Notes: generated by a model from the letters alone, not told the origin. Counted from the first letter of the stretch, positions 41,382 through 51,610 are shown. The stretch is 64,000 nt of DNA from Rhodobacterales bacterium HKCCE4037 (GCA_015689645.1 WVSM01000007.1:124001-188000); one strand, 5' to 3'. Numbers and translations: made by a program.

Positions 41382-43682
41382 TCAAGCTGCGGACGGGGCG
41401 GCGCTTCGGTGGGCGGTGATGGCGTGGAGCGCGATCACACAAACGGCAAGGCCGACACCGACCAGCATGACAGGCACCGTTTTCCAAAGAACCAGCACGG
41501 CCAGAAACAAGCGAAGGGCGGATTCCCATCGCGGCATCGGGCCTCTGTCGAACCGTGTGAGGGCCGATGAGATCAAGTAAAGCGCAAGGATCAGCCTCAA
41601 CGTCAGCAGACCCAGGGCGCCCCATTCCACTTCACCGCTGTAGCCTTCGATCAGGGTGGCCGCCCCGGTGTCGCTTGTGACCGTCACGGCCTGTTCGATG
41701 AGCAGGAGTTCAGGATACCACGCAAAAACAAAGGGAATGGTAAACAGCACGATGCCGACGCGCACGGCTGCGATGCCGGTACGCATCGGCTCGGTCTTGG
41801 TGATGGAGGCGGCGGCAAATGCCGCGATGGCGACCGGTGGCGTGATGGCCGACGCCACGGCGAAGTAGAAGACGAACATATGCGCGGTGAACATGCTGAC
41901 GCCGAGATTGGTCAGCAGCGGCCCCAACAACAGCGCTACGTTCACGTAGGCCGGAACCGTGGGCATCCCCATCCCCAGAAGGATCGCACATAGCATCGCG
42001 CAGAACAGGGCCAGCATGAGGTAGACCCCGCCGACGATCTGGACCTCCAGACCGAACAGCGAAATGACCTGTGCATTTTCGAGCCACGTCGTGACAGCGC
42101 GTGTCAATTCGCCGGTCAGGCCGCTCTCGTTCAGGAAGGCCGAGATGATCGACACCGCGAAAAGCAGCAGGAACAGGCCAGAGATAAGGATGCCACCATC
42201 CGCCAGCGCATGCAGTACCTTGCGCGGCCGCTCGCGTGTCTCGCGGTCGAGGAACATGAGCGGCACAAGAATGGCGACCGCCCACCACCCGGCGGATACA
42301 GCATCACCAGTGGCGTTGACGATGGTTTGCAATACGGCGTCGGGCAGGATGTAGGACAGGATGCCCCCGCTCACTGCATCCTTGTTTCCCAACAACAGGA
42401 ACAGGATCGTCAGGATCGGCACGAAGATGATGACCAGGTTCAGCCTGTCCTGCCGGTTCATCACCAGGTCTTCCGGGATCTCCGTCATCGGTTCGACCTT
42501 GTCGCGCCGCGCCTGGAATACGACCGCAAGGAAGATCGAGAAGAAGAAGAACATCGCGGGCAGGAACGCCGCCGTGATGACATCGGTGTAAGGCACGGCA
42601 GTCAGTGCCACGAGAACGAAGGCGGCCACGCCCATGACCGGGGGCATGATCTGCCCGCCGGAGGAGGCCGCCGCCTCGACCCCGCCCGCGAATTGTGGCG
42701 AGAAGCCGTTGCGCTGCATCATCGGGATGGTCAGTCGCCCGGTCGACAGAACGTTGGTCACCGGTCCGCCGGTGATCGTCCCGAACATGGCAGAAGAGAC
42801 GATGGCGGCATGGGCCGGCCCGCCGCGCAACCGCCGAGTCAATCGCACCGCCAGCTTGATGAGCGATTTGCCCCCGGCGCTGTTGCCGAAAAGTGCGCCA
42901 AGGATCACGTAGGGAAAGACCTGGTTCACGACGATATCCATGAACCGGCCCATGAAGCCGTCCGGCGTGATGAAGACGTTGGTTGCCTTCTGGATCGCCG
43001 CCGCACGCGCGTCGCCCCCATCGGCCCCCAGCTTGGTGAGCAGGAAATTATTGTCGCTGAGGTCGAACATCCAGATCAGCGCCGTGCCAACCGTGTAAAG
43101 AACCACAACGCTGGCCACGACCACCAGCGGCAGGCCCCAGACCCGAACGTTGTAGAGGAAGAACAACGTAATGATGGTGAACAGAAGCGGGATGATCCAG
43201 ATGCCGAACCGCGCCTGACATGCTGGCACTTCGGCCTCGAACGAGATGCCGGGTATGGCACCCTGCGAGCGCTCCAATGCTTCGGCGATCAGCCGCGCTC
43301 GTTCTCCGGTGATCTGGTCGATCAAGCAGATCGAGTCATTCTCGACGAGGTAGCCGAAGGCGCCTAGGAACGCCGCGAGGATCAAACCGCAGTCCAGCAG
43401 CAGCCCCTGCCATGCACGGCCCGTGCCCTTTGCCTTCATGTCGCGGTAAACACTGGAATTCAGCGCCACGATCAGCATCATCGTGAAGAAGACAGGCGGG
43501 TAGAAGAATTGCGGCGGAAATCCCGAGATACGGAAGAACGGGCGCCCCGTAACCTCCCTTGCCCAATCCTGTAGCCCCTCGATCTCGGGCATCGTGTTGA
43601 TCATGCCCACGACCACCAGGATGAAGGCGAGCACATAGGCGATCTTCTGGCCAAGCGGTACGGAGCCGGATTGAACGGTCAT
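41382..43682 (-). CDS. TAXI-type TRAP transporter, fused DctQM permease
   Basis: A 766-aa membrane protein with many helices: an N-terminal four-helix DctQ-like part fused to the large DctM-like permease, as in TAXI-TRAP systems. Permease signatures include GAAHAAIVSSAMFGTITGGPVTNV-like and GVEAAASSGGQIMPPVMGVAAF segments and ILLGMGMPTVPAYVNVALLLGP. It imports an organic anion driven by a sodium gradient, using the binding protein encoded upstream (67-base gap). Substrate unknown; the divergent sulfatase and cupin genes suggest a sulphated, phosphonated or related compound. Confidence 0.92.
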   Translation of the reverse strand: MTVQSGSVPLGQKIAYVLAFILVVVGMINTMPEIEGLQDWAREVTGRPFFRISGFPPQFFYPPVFFTMMLIVALNSSVYRDMKAKGTGRAWQGLLLDCGLILAAFLGAFGYLVENDSICLIDQITGERARLIAEALERSQGAIPGISFEAEVPACQARFGIWIIPLLFTIITLFFLYNVRVWGLPLVVVASVVVLYTVGTALIWMFDLSDNNFLLTKLGADGGDARAAAIQKATNVFITPDGFMGRFMDIVVNQVFPYVILGALFGNSAGGKSLIKLAVRLTRRLRGGPAHAAIVSSAMFGTITGGPVTNVLSTGRLTIPMMQRNGFSPQFAGGVEAAASSGGQIMPPVMGVAAFVLVALTAVPYTDVITAAFLPAMFFFFSIFLAVVFQARRDKVEPMTEIPEDLVMNRQDRLNLVIIFVPILTILFLLLGNKDAVSGGILSYILPDAVLQTIVNATGDAVSAGWWAVAILVPLMFLDRETRERPRKVLHALADGGILISGLFLLLFAVSIISAFLNESGLTGELTRAVTTWLENAQVISLFGLEVQIVGGVYLMLALFCAMLCAILLGMGMPTVPAYVNVALLLGPLLTNLGVSMFTAHMFVFYFAVASAITPPVAIAAFAAASITKTEPMRTGIAAVRVGIVLFTIPFVFAWYPELLLIEQAVTVTSDTGAATLIEGYSGEVEWGALGLLTLRLILALYLISSALTRFDRGPMPRWESALRLFLAVLVLWKTVPVMLVGVGLAVCVIALHAITAHRSAAPSAA

Positions 43683-43749
43683 GTCAGGATGTCCTCGACA
43701 GTGGCGCGATGCGGCCACGACACTGGCCGCATCGCGTTAGGGTCATGGA

Positions 43750-44805
43750 TCAGGGACGCAGGCAGTCCGCGACACTGTGCCCGGCATCCTCGAAGGCACG
43801 AATGGCACCGGGATGCATCGCGATCTGAACCGCCCCGCAGACGCCTTGGGACACACCATCCAGATCACCGAAGCTCAGGAACAGGTACGGACCGCGCGGC
43901 GAGCCGGTCAGGAATCGATCCTCGGCGTTCAGGTAAGCGGTGACGATGTCGTAGGCGAGTTGCTCATCCATCGACGCGGACACGATTTGGCCGAACGCCG
44001 TGGCAAAGCTATCGAAGCTGTCATCATCGACTACGACCGTGATGTCGTTGCCCGCATAGGCTGCACGGAACTCTTCGATCGGCATCGAGAATGGCGCATG
44101 TCCCGGGGCTGCGACGATCTGCTGGCCAAGCTCGCTGTTCAAAAGGTCCGCCGGGACGTCATGGATCGTGATCCCGCCCGCGGCCGCGATGGAGATCTGG
44201 CGACCGGAGGGCAGCCCCTCGGGTATCGTCCATGCGTCCACACCGCCACCGGTGATGGTGGAAACCGTATCGGGCCACTCGTTCTGAACGCCTTCATAGC
44301 CTTCTCCGTCCTGCAGACCGGACAGAAGCTGGATCATCGCACGGCCCGATGTTAGCGCGGCACCGCGCGGCGGGCCGTTCCAGATGCGCAGACCTTCGAG
44401 CTCGGTGATGTCTTCGACCGGGTTCGAGTTGTAATAGCCGAACATCTGCGCCGACCCGGCGTTGAAGAAGAGCACTCGAATGTTTGCGGCGAGTTCCGCG
44501 CCCTGCTCCGGCCCGATACCGCTGTAGGGGCCGATGCCGCGTGACAGAAGGAATGGCAGGATCAGCGGTGCCGGCGCCATGTCCAGCCGGCCCTCGGCGA
44601 CCGCCTGAACCGAATTGGTGAGCGTGGCACCTTCGGTGATCTGAAGGGTTGCAACCCCTGCGCTGTCCAGCACGGCGGCAAGCGTGGTGTCGATGTAATG
44701 CGGGGTCGAGCCCGGCGTCGTGGTCTCCGCCGTCAGCGTGGTCTGAGCCCCGGCAGCAAGTGGCGCCAACGCCAGCAGACCGCCGCAAAGTGTCTTGCGA
44801 AGCAT
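43750..44805 (-). CDS. TAXI-family TRAP solute-binding protein
   Basis: A 351-aa periplasmic binding protein with a cleavable signal peptide (MLRKTLCGGLLALAPLAAGAQ). It follows the TAXI pattern: ITEGATLTNSVQAVAEGRLDMA near the start of the mature protein, then GLRIWNGPPRGAA and AWTIPEGLPSGR. It delivers substrate to the fused permease downstream. GGGAGG lies upstream of the start. It diverges from the marR-type gene, whose product likely controls both directions. Confidence 0.9.
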   Translation of the reverse strand: MLRKTLCGGLLALAPLAAGAQTTLTAETTTPGSTPHYIDTTLAAVLDSAGVATLQITEGATLTNSVQAVAEGRLDMAPAPLILPFLLSRGIGPYSGIGPEQGAELAANIRVLFFNAGSAQMFGYYNSNPVEDITELEGLRIWNGPPRGAALTSGRAMIQLLSGLQDGEGYEGVQNEWPDTVSTITGGGVDAWTIPEGLPSGRQISIAAAGGITIHDVPADLLNSELGQQIVAAPGHAPFSMPIEEFRAAYAGNDITVVVDDDSFDSFATAFGQIVSASMDEQLAYDIVTAYLNAEDRFLTGSPRGPYLFLSFGDLDGVSQGVCGAVQIAMHPGAIRAFEDAGHSVADCLRP

Positions 44806-44943
44806 GATAGTCCTCCCGTTGTTCTTCGCCCTCCTCCAAAGGCGACCACCCGCTCGAGCAGGTGTAGGCAAAACGATCCCAGAAATTATATGACTTGTCA
44901 CGCAATTTTTTTTCGGTTTCTATCAAGCGCATGGAGGAGCGTT

Positions 44944-45453
44944 ATGACCGCAAGTGCCAAGGTTGATCCCGAACGGATCCGCGACAGACGCGCGCATGAA
45001 GACCTGAACGTTTTCTCGCGCCTGCCCGCTGTCTACGCAGCGTCCCGCACACAGGGCTTGCAGTTCCTGAAAGCTGGCGGCGGGCTGTCGATTGTCGAAT
45101 GGCGTACGCTATGGGATCTGTCCGAAGGTGGGCCGATGACGATCCGCGACCTTGCCGCGATCCAGCGTGCCGATCATTCGCTTCTCAGCCGCGCGCTTCC
45201 CGCGATGCGGGACAAGGGATACATCACCATGCGGCGCGACGAGACGGACAAACGTCAGACGTTGGTGGAGATCACCTCCAAAGGACGCGACGCCTATCGC
45301 AAAGCCGCCCCGATCATGGCGCGCCGCCGCGCCGCGCTGCGCGAGGCCATGGGCGAAGACGATCTCCGGACATTGATCATGCTTCTCAATAGGTTGGACG
45401 CCTTCCTTCATGTGCCGGCCGAACATATCCTGGAAACGGAGACCACCCGATGA
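44944..45453 (+). CDS. MarR-family transcriptional regulator
   Basis: A 169-aa winged-helix regulator: dimer helices, recognition region MTIRDLAAIQRADHSLLSRALPAM and the wing RRDETDKRQTLVEITSKG. GGAGGAG lies a few bases before the ATG. It overlaps the sulfatase gene by ATGA and diverges from the TAXI-TRAP genes. A weak TTG-N5-CAA element at 44895-44905 in the intergenic region could be its operator. Confidence 0.92.
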   Translation: MTASAKVDPERIRDRRAHEDLNVFSRLPAVYAASRTQGLQFLKAGGGLSIVEWRTLWDLSEGGPMTIRDLAAIQRADHSLLSRALPAMRDKGYITMRRDETDKRQTLVEITSKGRDAYRKAAPIMARRRAALREAMGEDDLRTLIMLLNRLDAFLHVPAEHILETETTR

Positions 45454-47108
45454 CGGATCGCCCCAACGTTCTGTGGATCATGGCCGACCAATTGCGGTTC
45501 GATTACCTGAGCTGTTACGGCCATCCGCATCTGCACACGCCCCACATCGACGCTCTTGCAGCGCGCGGGGTCCGGTTCACGAACGCCTACGTGCAGTCGC
45601 CGGTTTGCGGGCCTTCTCGGATGTCGGCCTACACCGGGCGCTACGTGCGCAGCCATGGCTCGACCTGGAACGGCATGCCCCTGCGCGTCGGCGAACCGAC
45701 GCTCGGCGATCATCTGCGCGAGGTCGGGGCGCGTGCGGTTCTGGTCGGAAAGACCCACATGACCGCCGATGCGGAAGGCATGGCTTGGCTTGGCATCGAC
45801 CCGAAAAGCGAAATCGGTGTGCGGGTGTCCGAATGCGGGTTCGAGCCTTTCGAACGGGATGATGGTCTTCACCCCGACAGCGCCCGCCAGCAATGGTCGG
45901 CCTATGACGATTACCTCGTATCCCATGGCTTCGAAAGCGAGAACCCATGGGAAGATTTCGCAAATTCCGGCCTCGATGCAGACGGGGTGCTGCTCTCGGC
46001 CTGGCTTCTGAAGAATTCACGGCTCGCGGCAAACGTGCCCGAAGAGCATTCGGAAACCGCCTACATGACGAACCGGGCCATCGACTTCATGAAGGAGGCT
46101 ACCGCAGATGGCCGCCCATGGATGTGCCACCTGTCCTATATCAAGCCGCATTGGCCCTACATCGTGCCCGCGCCTTATCACGACATGTATGACGAGCGGC
46201 ATATCGTTCCGCCGGTCCGATCCGACGCCGAGCGGCAGACCGACAATCCCCTTGTGCGGGCCTACCAGGAATCCCGGGTGTCTCGCAGCTTCAGCCGGGA
46301 TCATGTCCGCGAACACGTGATCCCGGCCTACATGGGCCTGATCAAGCAACTCGACGACAACCTCGGTCGCCTTTTTGCCTGGATGGACGAGACGGGCCTG
46401 AGTGAGACGACCATCGTCGCCGTCACGTCGGACCACGGCGATTACATGGGCGACCACTGGATGGGCGACAAGGATTTCTACCACGAGATGGCCGTGAAGG
46501 TGCCGCTGATCATCTGCGACCCGCGGCCCGAGGCGGAGACGGCCCGTGGCAGCGTCTCTGACGCGCTGGTCGAGATGATCGACCTTGCACCTACGTTCAT
46601 GAATGCCCTTGGTTGCAAGCCGAAGCCACATGTCATCGAAGGCCGCGACCTGACGCCGATCCTGCACGGAACAGGCGGATTTTCCCGCCGCTACGTGATC
46701 AGCGAGCATGATTACCACTGGTCGGACATGGCCCGTACATTGGGGCAGCCGCAGGAAGACGCCCACACCACGATGATCTTTGACGGGCGCTGGAAATACG
46801 TGCGCTGCGAAGGCTTCGCGCCGGTGCTTTTCGATCTGGAAACCGACCCCGACGAACTCGTCGATCTGGGCGGCTCGGACGACCCCGACCATGTGGCCGT
46901 ACGCGACCGCATGGCGGCGGCGCTGCTCGATTGGGCAACGCGCCACCATACAAGGATCACGGCCACTCCCGAGGTGCTGGCACGTCAGAAAATCGCCGCG
47001 GAAAACGGAATCCTGATCGGGTTCTGGGACGAGGCGGAATACGAGGCGGCGACCGGCAAGGCTTTCAGTGCCTTGCAGCCCGTGGGCAATCCCGCAAATC
47101 GTCGATAG
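45450..47108 (+). CDS. Sulfatase-family hydrolase (arylsulfatase/phosphonate monoester hydrolase-like)
   Basis: A 552-aa alkaline-phosphatase superfamily enzyme. The formylglycine motif is C53-G-P-S-R, in [18 protein letters not shown]. Metal residues are in NVLWIMADQ (D13) and [16 protein letters not shown]. No signal peptide is seen, so it acts in the cytoplasm, which fits phosphonate monoester hydrolases/type I sulfatases of the PMH group. It needs a formylglycine-generating enzyme, not encoded here. Co-transcribed with marR; the TAXI-TRAP system probably imports its substrate. Confidence 0.88.
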   Translation: MTDRPNVLWIMADQLRFDYLSCYGHPHLHTPHIDALAARGVRFTNAYVQSPVCGPSRMSAYTGRYVRSHGSTWNGMPLRVGEPTLGDHLREVGARAVLVGKTHMTADAEGMAWLGIDPKSEIGVRVSECGFEPFERDDGLHPDSARQQWSAYDDYLVSHGFESENPWEDFANSGLDADGVLLSAWLLKNSRLAANVPEEHSETAYMTNRAIDFMKEATADGRPWMCHLSYIKPHWPYIVPAPYHDMYDERHIVPPVRSDAERQTDNPLVRAYQESRVSRSFSRDHVREHVIPAYMGLIKQLDDNLGRLFAWMDETGLSETTIVAVTSDHGDYMGDHWMGDKDFYHEMAVKVPLIICDPRPEAETARGSVSDALVEMIDLAPTFMNALGCKPKPHVIEGRDLTPILHGTGGFSRRYVISEHDYHWSDMARTLGQPQEDAHTTMIFDGRWKYVRCEGFAPVLFDLETDPDELVDLGGSDDPDHVAVRDRMAAALLDWATRHHTRITATPEVLARQKIAAENGILIGFWDEAEYEAATGKAFSALQPVGNPANRR

Positions 47109-47167
47109 AACCGTCGGCAAGCTCGGCCGCCCGCGTGGCCGAGCTTGCACCTGACAGGAGACACGAC

Positions 47168-47596
47168 ATGAAAATCACCAGAGCCGGCACGGCCCCTTCC
47201 CGCCCGGGCCCCGAGGAGTGGTTCACGGGCCGCGTCCGTGTCGACCCCCTCTTCGAAGCCGAGGACCCCGGACGCGTGGCAGGTGCCCATGTCACCTTCG
47301 AGCCCGGCGCCCGCACCGCCTGGCACACACATCCCGCAGGCCAGACCCTGATCGTCACCTTCGGACGCGGCCGCGTCCAGCGCGAGGGCGGGCCGGTCGA
47401 AGAGATCTCGCAAGGCGATGTGGTCTGGTTTCCGGCGGGCGAGAAGCACTGGCACGGCGCCGCGCCCGATACGGCGATGAGCCATATCGCCATCCACGAA
47501 AGCATCGACGGCTCCGCCGTCACCTGGATGGAAAAGGTCACGGACGAGGATTACCAGCCCTGTTCCCTGACGCACGGCGTTGGAAAGTGCACGTGA
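47168..47596 (+). CDS. Cupin-domain protein
   Basis: A 142-aa single cupin. Motif 1 is [25 protein letters not shown] and motif 2 [22 protein letters not shown], giving a complete His/His/Glu-or-Gln/His metal site. It is close in pattern to mandelonitrile-lyase-like or hydroxy-acid-type cupins; the reaction is unknown. AGGAG lies upstream. It follows the sulfatase gene after 59 bases and likely acts on its product. Confidence 0.85.
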   Translation: MKITRAGTAPSRPGPEEWFTGRVRVDPLFEAEDPGRVAGAHVTFEPGARTAWHTHPAGQTLIVTFGRGRVQREGGPVEEISQGDVVWFPAGEKHWHGAAPDTAMSHIAIHESIDGSAVTWMEKVTDEDYQPCSLTHGVGKCT

Positions 47597-47704
47597 CAGC
47601 AAGCCGCCGCCGTTGACATCACACCTGACAATCCTTTGACCCGCTTGGACTTGTATCTCGTCACTCTACATTCCATCGTAGCTTTTTTCGGGGGGTCTGC
47701 GGAG

Positions 47705-48355
47705 ATGCATGCGTCTCACGCGCGTTCGGCGATCAGCGAACGCGGTCGATATTCCAGCCTGATCGGGTGCCCGGTATGCGACGCGCTATACCAAATGCCC
47801 GAGGATCGCGCCGGCAGGCCAACGCGATGCCGCCGGTGTGGTCATTGGCTCACCTACGGGAAGTCCACCGCGCTGACCTGGATCGTCAGCCTGTCCGTCA
47901 CGAATGTCGCGCTGCTTGTCGCGATCGTCTTCTTGCCGTTCCTCGAATTGCGTGCGGGGCAATTCGACAATGCCGTTTCCGTCATCGACGTTGTTCTGGG
48001 GTTCAGCTCCGGGATCATGGTGCCTTTGGCGCTTGCAGTCCTGGCCTTCATCCTGATGCTGCCGCTCTGCCGGTTGCTCCTGGTTCTTTACGCGCTGACA
48101 CCCGTCGTTCTGGGACGCCAGAACTTGCCGGGCGCAGAGCGTGCCCTGGCCTGGTCGTTCCTCCTCAAACCTTGGGCGATGGCAGAGATTTTCATGCTCG
48201 GGGTCGCGGTCGCGTTGGTGAAACTCGCCGATCTTGCAACAATTTCCATTGGCGCTGCGTTCTGGATGTTCGTGGTGATCGTATTGTTGAACGCGTATCA
48301 GGACACTCTCGTGAACCGACACTCGCTTTGGACGGCCCTGACATGGCAGCGATGA
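47705..48355 (+). CDS. pqiA: PqiA-like membrane protein, first half
   Basis: A 216-aa protein equal to one PqiA domain: an N-terminal zinc-ribbon (GCPVCDALYQM...RCRRCGHWL) followed by four helices (from TWIVSLSVTNVALLVAIVFLPF to FWMFVVIVLLNAY). E. coli PqiA has two such domains in one chain; here they are separate genes. It probably forms the inner-membrane part of a PqiABC lipid transport system. The start MHASHARSAIS is preceded by a purine-rich GGGGGG stretch; a TTG 23 codons earlier is less likely. Confidence 0.88.
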   Translation: MHASHARSAISERGRYSSLIGCPVCDALYQMPEDRAGRPTRCRRCGHWLTYGKSTALTWIVSLSVTNVALLVAIVFLPFLELRAGQFDNAVSVIDVVLGFSSGIMVPLALAVLAFILMLPLCRLLLVLYALTPVVLGRQNLPGAERALAWSFLLKPWAMAEIFMLGVAVALVKLADLATISIGAAFWMFVVIVLLNAYQDTLVNRHSLWTALTWQR

Positions 48356-48966
48356 TCTCGGCACGGGAGGCAGGGTGCGTCGTATGCCAGACCTGCGGCA
48401 ATGTCGCCTCGATACACGAGGAGCGTTGTCCACGCTGCACACATCGTCTGTCCAGCCGCGATACGTTGAGCGAACAGAAGGTCTGGGCTTGGCTGATCGC
48501 GGGGCTCATCGCGTACATCCCTGCCAACATCTACCCAATGCTTCTGACGACGCAGAATTTCCGGACGACGGAAAGCACGATCATCGCCGGCGTCATAGAT
48601 CTGTATGACCATCACGCCTACGCGGTTGCGATCATCGTCTTCGTGGCGAGTATCCTGATTCCTGTCGGGAAATTCGTGGTTATCGGTTATCTGGCCATAC
48701 TTACGCGCAGCGCGCACAGAACCGATCCGCATCGCCTTCTGCGTTTCTACGAGATCGTGGAATTCATCGGTCGTTGGTCGATGATCGACGTGTTCGTGGT
48801 TGCGATCCTGACGGCACTGGTCCAATTCGATGTTCTGGCGTCGATCAACCCCGGCATCGCCGCCGTGTGTTTCGCGTTGTCGGTTGTATTCACCATGCTG
48901 GCTGCTCAAAGCTTTGACTCCAGGCAGATTTGGGACCGTTTGGAGGATGGGGCACACCATGGATGA
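48343..48966 (+). CDS. pqiA: PqiA-like membrane protein, second half
   Basis: A 207-aa second PqiA domain: zinc-ribbon CQTCGNVASIHEERCPRCTHRL, then four helices including WLIAGLIAYIPANIYPMLLTTQ and VAIIVFVASILIPVGKFVVIGYLAIL, with the conserved EIVEFIGRWSMIDVFVVAIL segment. It overlaps the first-half gene and ends 8 bases inside pqiB. ATG 48343 is used here; ATG 48352, three codons later, would make an ATGA overlap. Confidence 0.9.
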   Translation: MAAMISAREAGCVVCQTCGNVASIHEERCPRCTHRLSSRDTLSEQKVWAWLIAGLIAYIPANIYPMLLTTQNFRTTESTIIAGVIDLYDHHAYAVAIIVFVASILIPVGKFVVIGYLAILTRSAHRTDPHRLLRFYEIVEFIGRWSMIDVFVVAILTALVQFDVLASINPGIAAVCFALSVVFTMLAAQSFDSRQIWDRLEDGAHHG

Positions 48967-51034
48967 ACGCGATTTGCCGGAACCTGAGCAGGCAGAGCCT
49001 CGGCGCAGCCGTGTCTCCTGGGTATGGCTTGTCCCGGTGGTGGCGCTTGCGATTTCGGTGCTGGTCGTCTGGCAGACCTACAGCAACCAAGGGCCGGTGA
49101 TCATCGTGAGCCTTCCGTCCGCCTCGGGCGTGGAAGCCGGGGAAACCCCCCTGCGGTTCCGCGATGTCGAGGTCGGCCTGGTCGAGGACGTGACCTTCGC
49201 CACCGGCCTCGAAGCGGTGGAAGCCCACATACGCCTCGATAGCGAGGTGGCCCAGTATGTCGATGCGGATGCCCAGTTCTGGCTGGTCGAACCGCAAGTG
49301 ACGACACGTGGGGTGTCGGGGCTGTCGACGGTCCTGTCCGGTGTGTATCTCGAAGGCACGTGGGACGGCGAGATCGGCAGGCCCGCCGTGCGGTTCGAGG
49401 CCCTCGAAAACACGCCCTTGTCCCGCCCAGGCGAAGAGGGAACGCGGATCGTTCTGCGGTCCCGCGATGGCGGCCAGCTCTCCCCCGGCGCTCCGGTTCT
49501 CTACAACGGGATCGAGGTCGGGCGGCTGGGTGAGGCCGAGTTGTCCGAGGATGGAACTCTCATCACGATGGACGCCTTCATCGAAGCCCCCCACGATCAG
49601 CGCCTGACGACCAACACGCGGTTCTGGGATATCTCGGGCATTTCCATCGACCTCAACACGAGCGGACTATCGGTGAATTTCGAAAGCCTCGCGTCGCTGG
49701 TGGAAGGCGGTGTTGCCTTTGAAGCACTGGTGACCGGCGGCGAAAGCATCGAACCTGGACAGGCCTACAACGTCTACACCAGTCGCGCGGAAGCGCAGCG
49801 CAGCGTGTTCGAAGCCCCGGTGGATCAGGCCCTGGACCTGGCCGTGATCCTGCCTGCGGACGATCTGCGCCTCGTTCTCGGGGCACTGGTGCGATACGGC
49901 GGCATCCGAGTGGGCGAAGTCACGAATATCGTGGGCTATACAGATCCGCGCAATCCGGATGCAGGCGTTCAGGCGCTGGTGAATTTCACCGTCTCGCCGG
50001 CCCGCATCGGGCTGCGCGATGCTGAAACGCCCGAGGCCCTCATCGAGGCGCTGGAGCGTCGGGTGGAAAACGGCCTGCGCGTGCGCGTCGCGTCCGAGGG
50101 TCTTCTTGGAACCACGCTGATCCTGGAAGTATTCGAGGATGAAGACCACGACGACCGCCAACTGGAAACGGAGCTGGTCGAGAATCCCCTCCTGCCGGCA
50201 GCAGCAGCCGATATCGCGCAATCCTCGACCGATCTCGATGCCATCGTCTCCCGCGTGGCCGCCCTTCCGATCGAGGATCTCATGGCCTCCGCCATCGACA
50301 CACTCGACGGGATCACGGCGCTGGCGACGGGTGAAGACATCCGCGCGCTGCCCGGCAACGTCAACGATCTCGTTGCCGAAATCCGATCCGTCGTTGCCGC
50401 AGAAGAGATCGGCCAGGCCCTGACCGACCTATCCGGTGCGGCAGAGGCGCTCGAAACGCTGGTCACGGGCATCTCTGAAAGCGAGGGTCTCAGCACGACG
50501 CTAACCGCGCTGGAAAACAGCGAGACGATCATCAGCAACGTGCAGACCTTCACAGCCGGTCTGCCAGGTGTCCTGACCTCGGTCGAGGAACTGGTGGCCG
50601 AGTTGGACGCGACGCCCGTAACCGCCGCCGCGTCCTCCGCCGACCGTGTGCTGCGGCGGCTGGAACGTATCCTTTCCGCCGAGGCGGCGACGGATCTTCC
50701 AGACTCGCTCAACAGTTCATTGGAAGAACTGGCCGGGCTACTGACGGAACTCCGCGAAGGTGGCGCGGCCGCGAACCTGAACGGCACGCTCGCCTCTGCC
50801 GATAGCGCTTTCACCTCGCTCGAAGCGGCGGCTGGACAGGTGCCCGCCATCGTGGAGCGCCTGAATTCCCTGGTTGCGTCGCTTCAGGGTGTCGCCGCGG
50901 ATTATGACGACGGCTCGGCCGTCTATGGCGAGCTGCGCGCGGCCATAAACGATATATCGCAGGCCGCCGACGCTTTCCGGTCGCTTGCGCGCGCGATCGA
51001 GCGCAACCCGAACTCACTTATCACTGGACGTTGA
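48959..51034 (+). CDS. pqiB: PqiB-like MCE-domain lipid transport protein, extended
   Basis: A 691-aa protein: N-terminal signal-anchor helix (WVWLVPVVALAISVLVVW), three MCE/MlaD domains (about residues 45-130, 160-220 and 290-390), then a long helical C-terminal part of about 290 residues full of Leu/Ala/Glu heptads. In E. coli PqiB (about 546 aa), MCE rings and a coiled-coil needle span the periplasm. The extra length here suggests a longer needle. It acts with PqiA (inner membrane) and PqiC (outer-membrane lipoprotein). Confidence 0.93.
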   Translation: MDERDLPEPEQAEPRRSRVSWVWLVPVVALAISVLVVWQTYSNQGPVIIVSLPSASGVEAGETPLRFRDVEVGLVEDVTFATGLEAVEAHIRLDSEVAQYVDADAQFWLVEPQVTTRGVSGLSTVLSGVYLEGTWDGEIGRPAVRFEALENTPLSRPGEEGTRIVLRSRDGGQLSPGAPVLYNGIEVGRLGEAELSEDGTLITMDAFIEAPHDQRLTTNTRFWDISGISIDLNTSGLSVNFESLASLVEGGVAFEALVTGGESIEPGQAYNVYTSRAEAQRSVFEAPVDQALDLAVILPADDLRLVLGALVRYGGIRVGEVTNIVGYTDPRNPDAGVQALVNFTVSPARIGLRDAETPEALIEALERRVENGLRVRVASEGLLGTTLILEVFEDEDHDDRQLETELVENPLLPAAAADIAQSSTDLDAIVSRVAALPIEDLMASAIDTLDGITALATGEDIRALPGNVNDLVAEIRSVVAAEEIGQALTDLSGAAEALETLVTGISESEGLSTTLTALENSETIISNVQTFTAGLPGVLTSVEELVAELDATPVTAAASSADRVLRRLERILSAEAATDLPDSLNSSLEELAGLLTELREGGAAANLNGTLASADSAFTSLEAAAGQVPAIVERLNSLVASLQGVAADYDDGSAVYGELRAAINDISQAADAFRSLARAIERNPNSLITGR

Positions 51035-51035
51035 A

Positions 51036-51590
51036 ATGCGATTTTTCTGGATAGCGTGCGCCTTCATCCTGACCCTTGCCGGTTGCGGCGGTGACCCTTC
51101 ACGGCTGACGGTCACGCACGCCCCTTCGGTCTTGCAGGAAAGCGTGTCAGTTCGCTCCGTCGTTCTGGCCGATATATCGCTGCCGGAATATGCGAACGGC
51201 TCGGATGTCGTTCGCCAGGCGGAAGACGGGTTGATCGAACCGCTCCCCGGCCTGATCTGGGCCGATATCCCAGAAGACGCCATGGCCAACGACATCGTGC
51301 GCCACCTGTCGCGGATCACGAACGTGCCGGTGGCGCGCGCGCCTTGGCCGCTGAGCTCTTTCCCGGATGCGGAGCTGACGATCCGGGCAGACGAAATGCT
51401 GCTGCGGGCCGATGGTTTGCTCCACCTCACCGGTCAATTCGCCATCAGCCGCGATGACAACCCGTGGGCCGACCGCATCCGGTCCTTCGATGTCACCGTT
51501 CCGGTCACCGGGACCGAACTGTCTGACATCGCCGATGCCCATGCGCAGGCATGGCGGCAATTGTCAGAGCAAATCGCAGGGGCGCTTTGA
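51036..51590 (+). CDS. pqiC: PqiC-like outer-membrane lipoprotein (ABC-type transport auxiliary family)
   Basis: A 184-aa lipoprotein. The signal peptide ends in the lipobox LTLAGCGG, with the lipidated Cys at residue 17. The mature part follows the PqiC/YmbA pattern (VVLADISLPEYANGSDVV, LPGLIWADIPEDAMANDIVRHL). It starts just after the pqiB stop and completes a pqiA-pqiA-pqiB-pqiC operon. It should anchor the PqiB needle at the outer membrane. Confidence 0.9.
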   Translation: MRFFWIACAFILTLAGCGGDPSRLTVTHAPSVLQESVSVRSVVLADISLPEYANGSDVVRQAEDGLIEPLPGLIWADIPEDAMANDIVRHLSRITNVPVARAPWPLSSFPDAELTIRADEMLLRADGLLHLTGQFAISRDDNPWADRIRSFDVTVPVTGTELSDIADAHAQAWRQLSEQIAGAL

Positions 51591-51610
51591 ACGGACCACG
51601 GGTTCGGGGA

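Noticed and set aside
42210-43367. Long plus-strand frame opposite the TRAP permease
   Set aside because: Composition (His/Asp/Arg-rich, no hydrophobic core) is typical of the antisense of a membrane protein gene.
44895-44905. TTG-N5-CAA as a firm MarR operator
   Set aside because: Half sites of three bases are too short to be convincing; mentioned only as a possibility under the marR entry.
46017-47150. 377-codon minus-strand frame opposite the sulfatase
   Set aside because: No ribosome site and no recognisable domain; the sulfatase on the other strand is complete.
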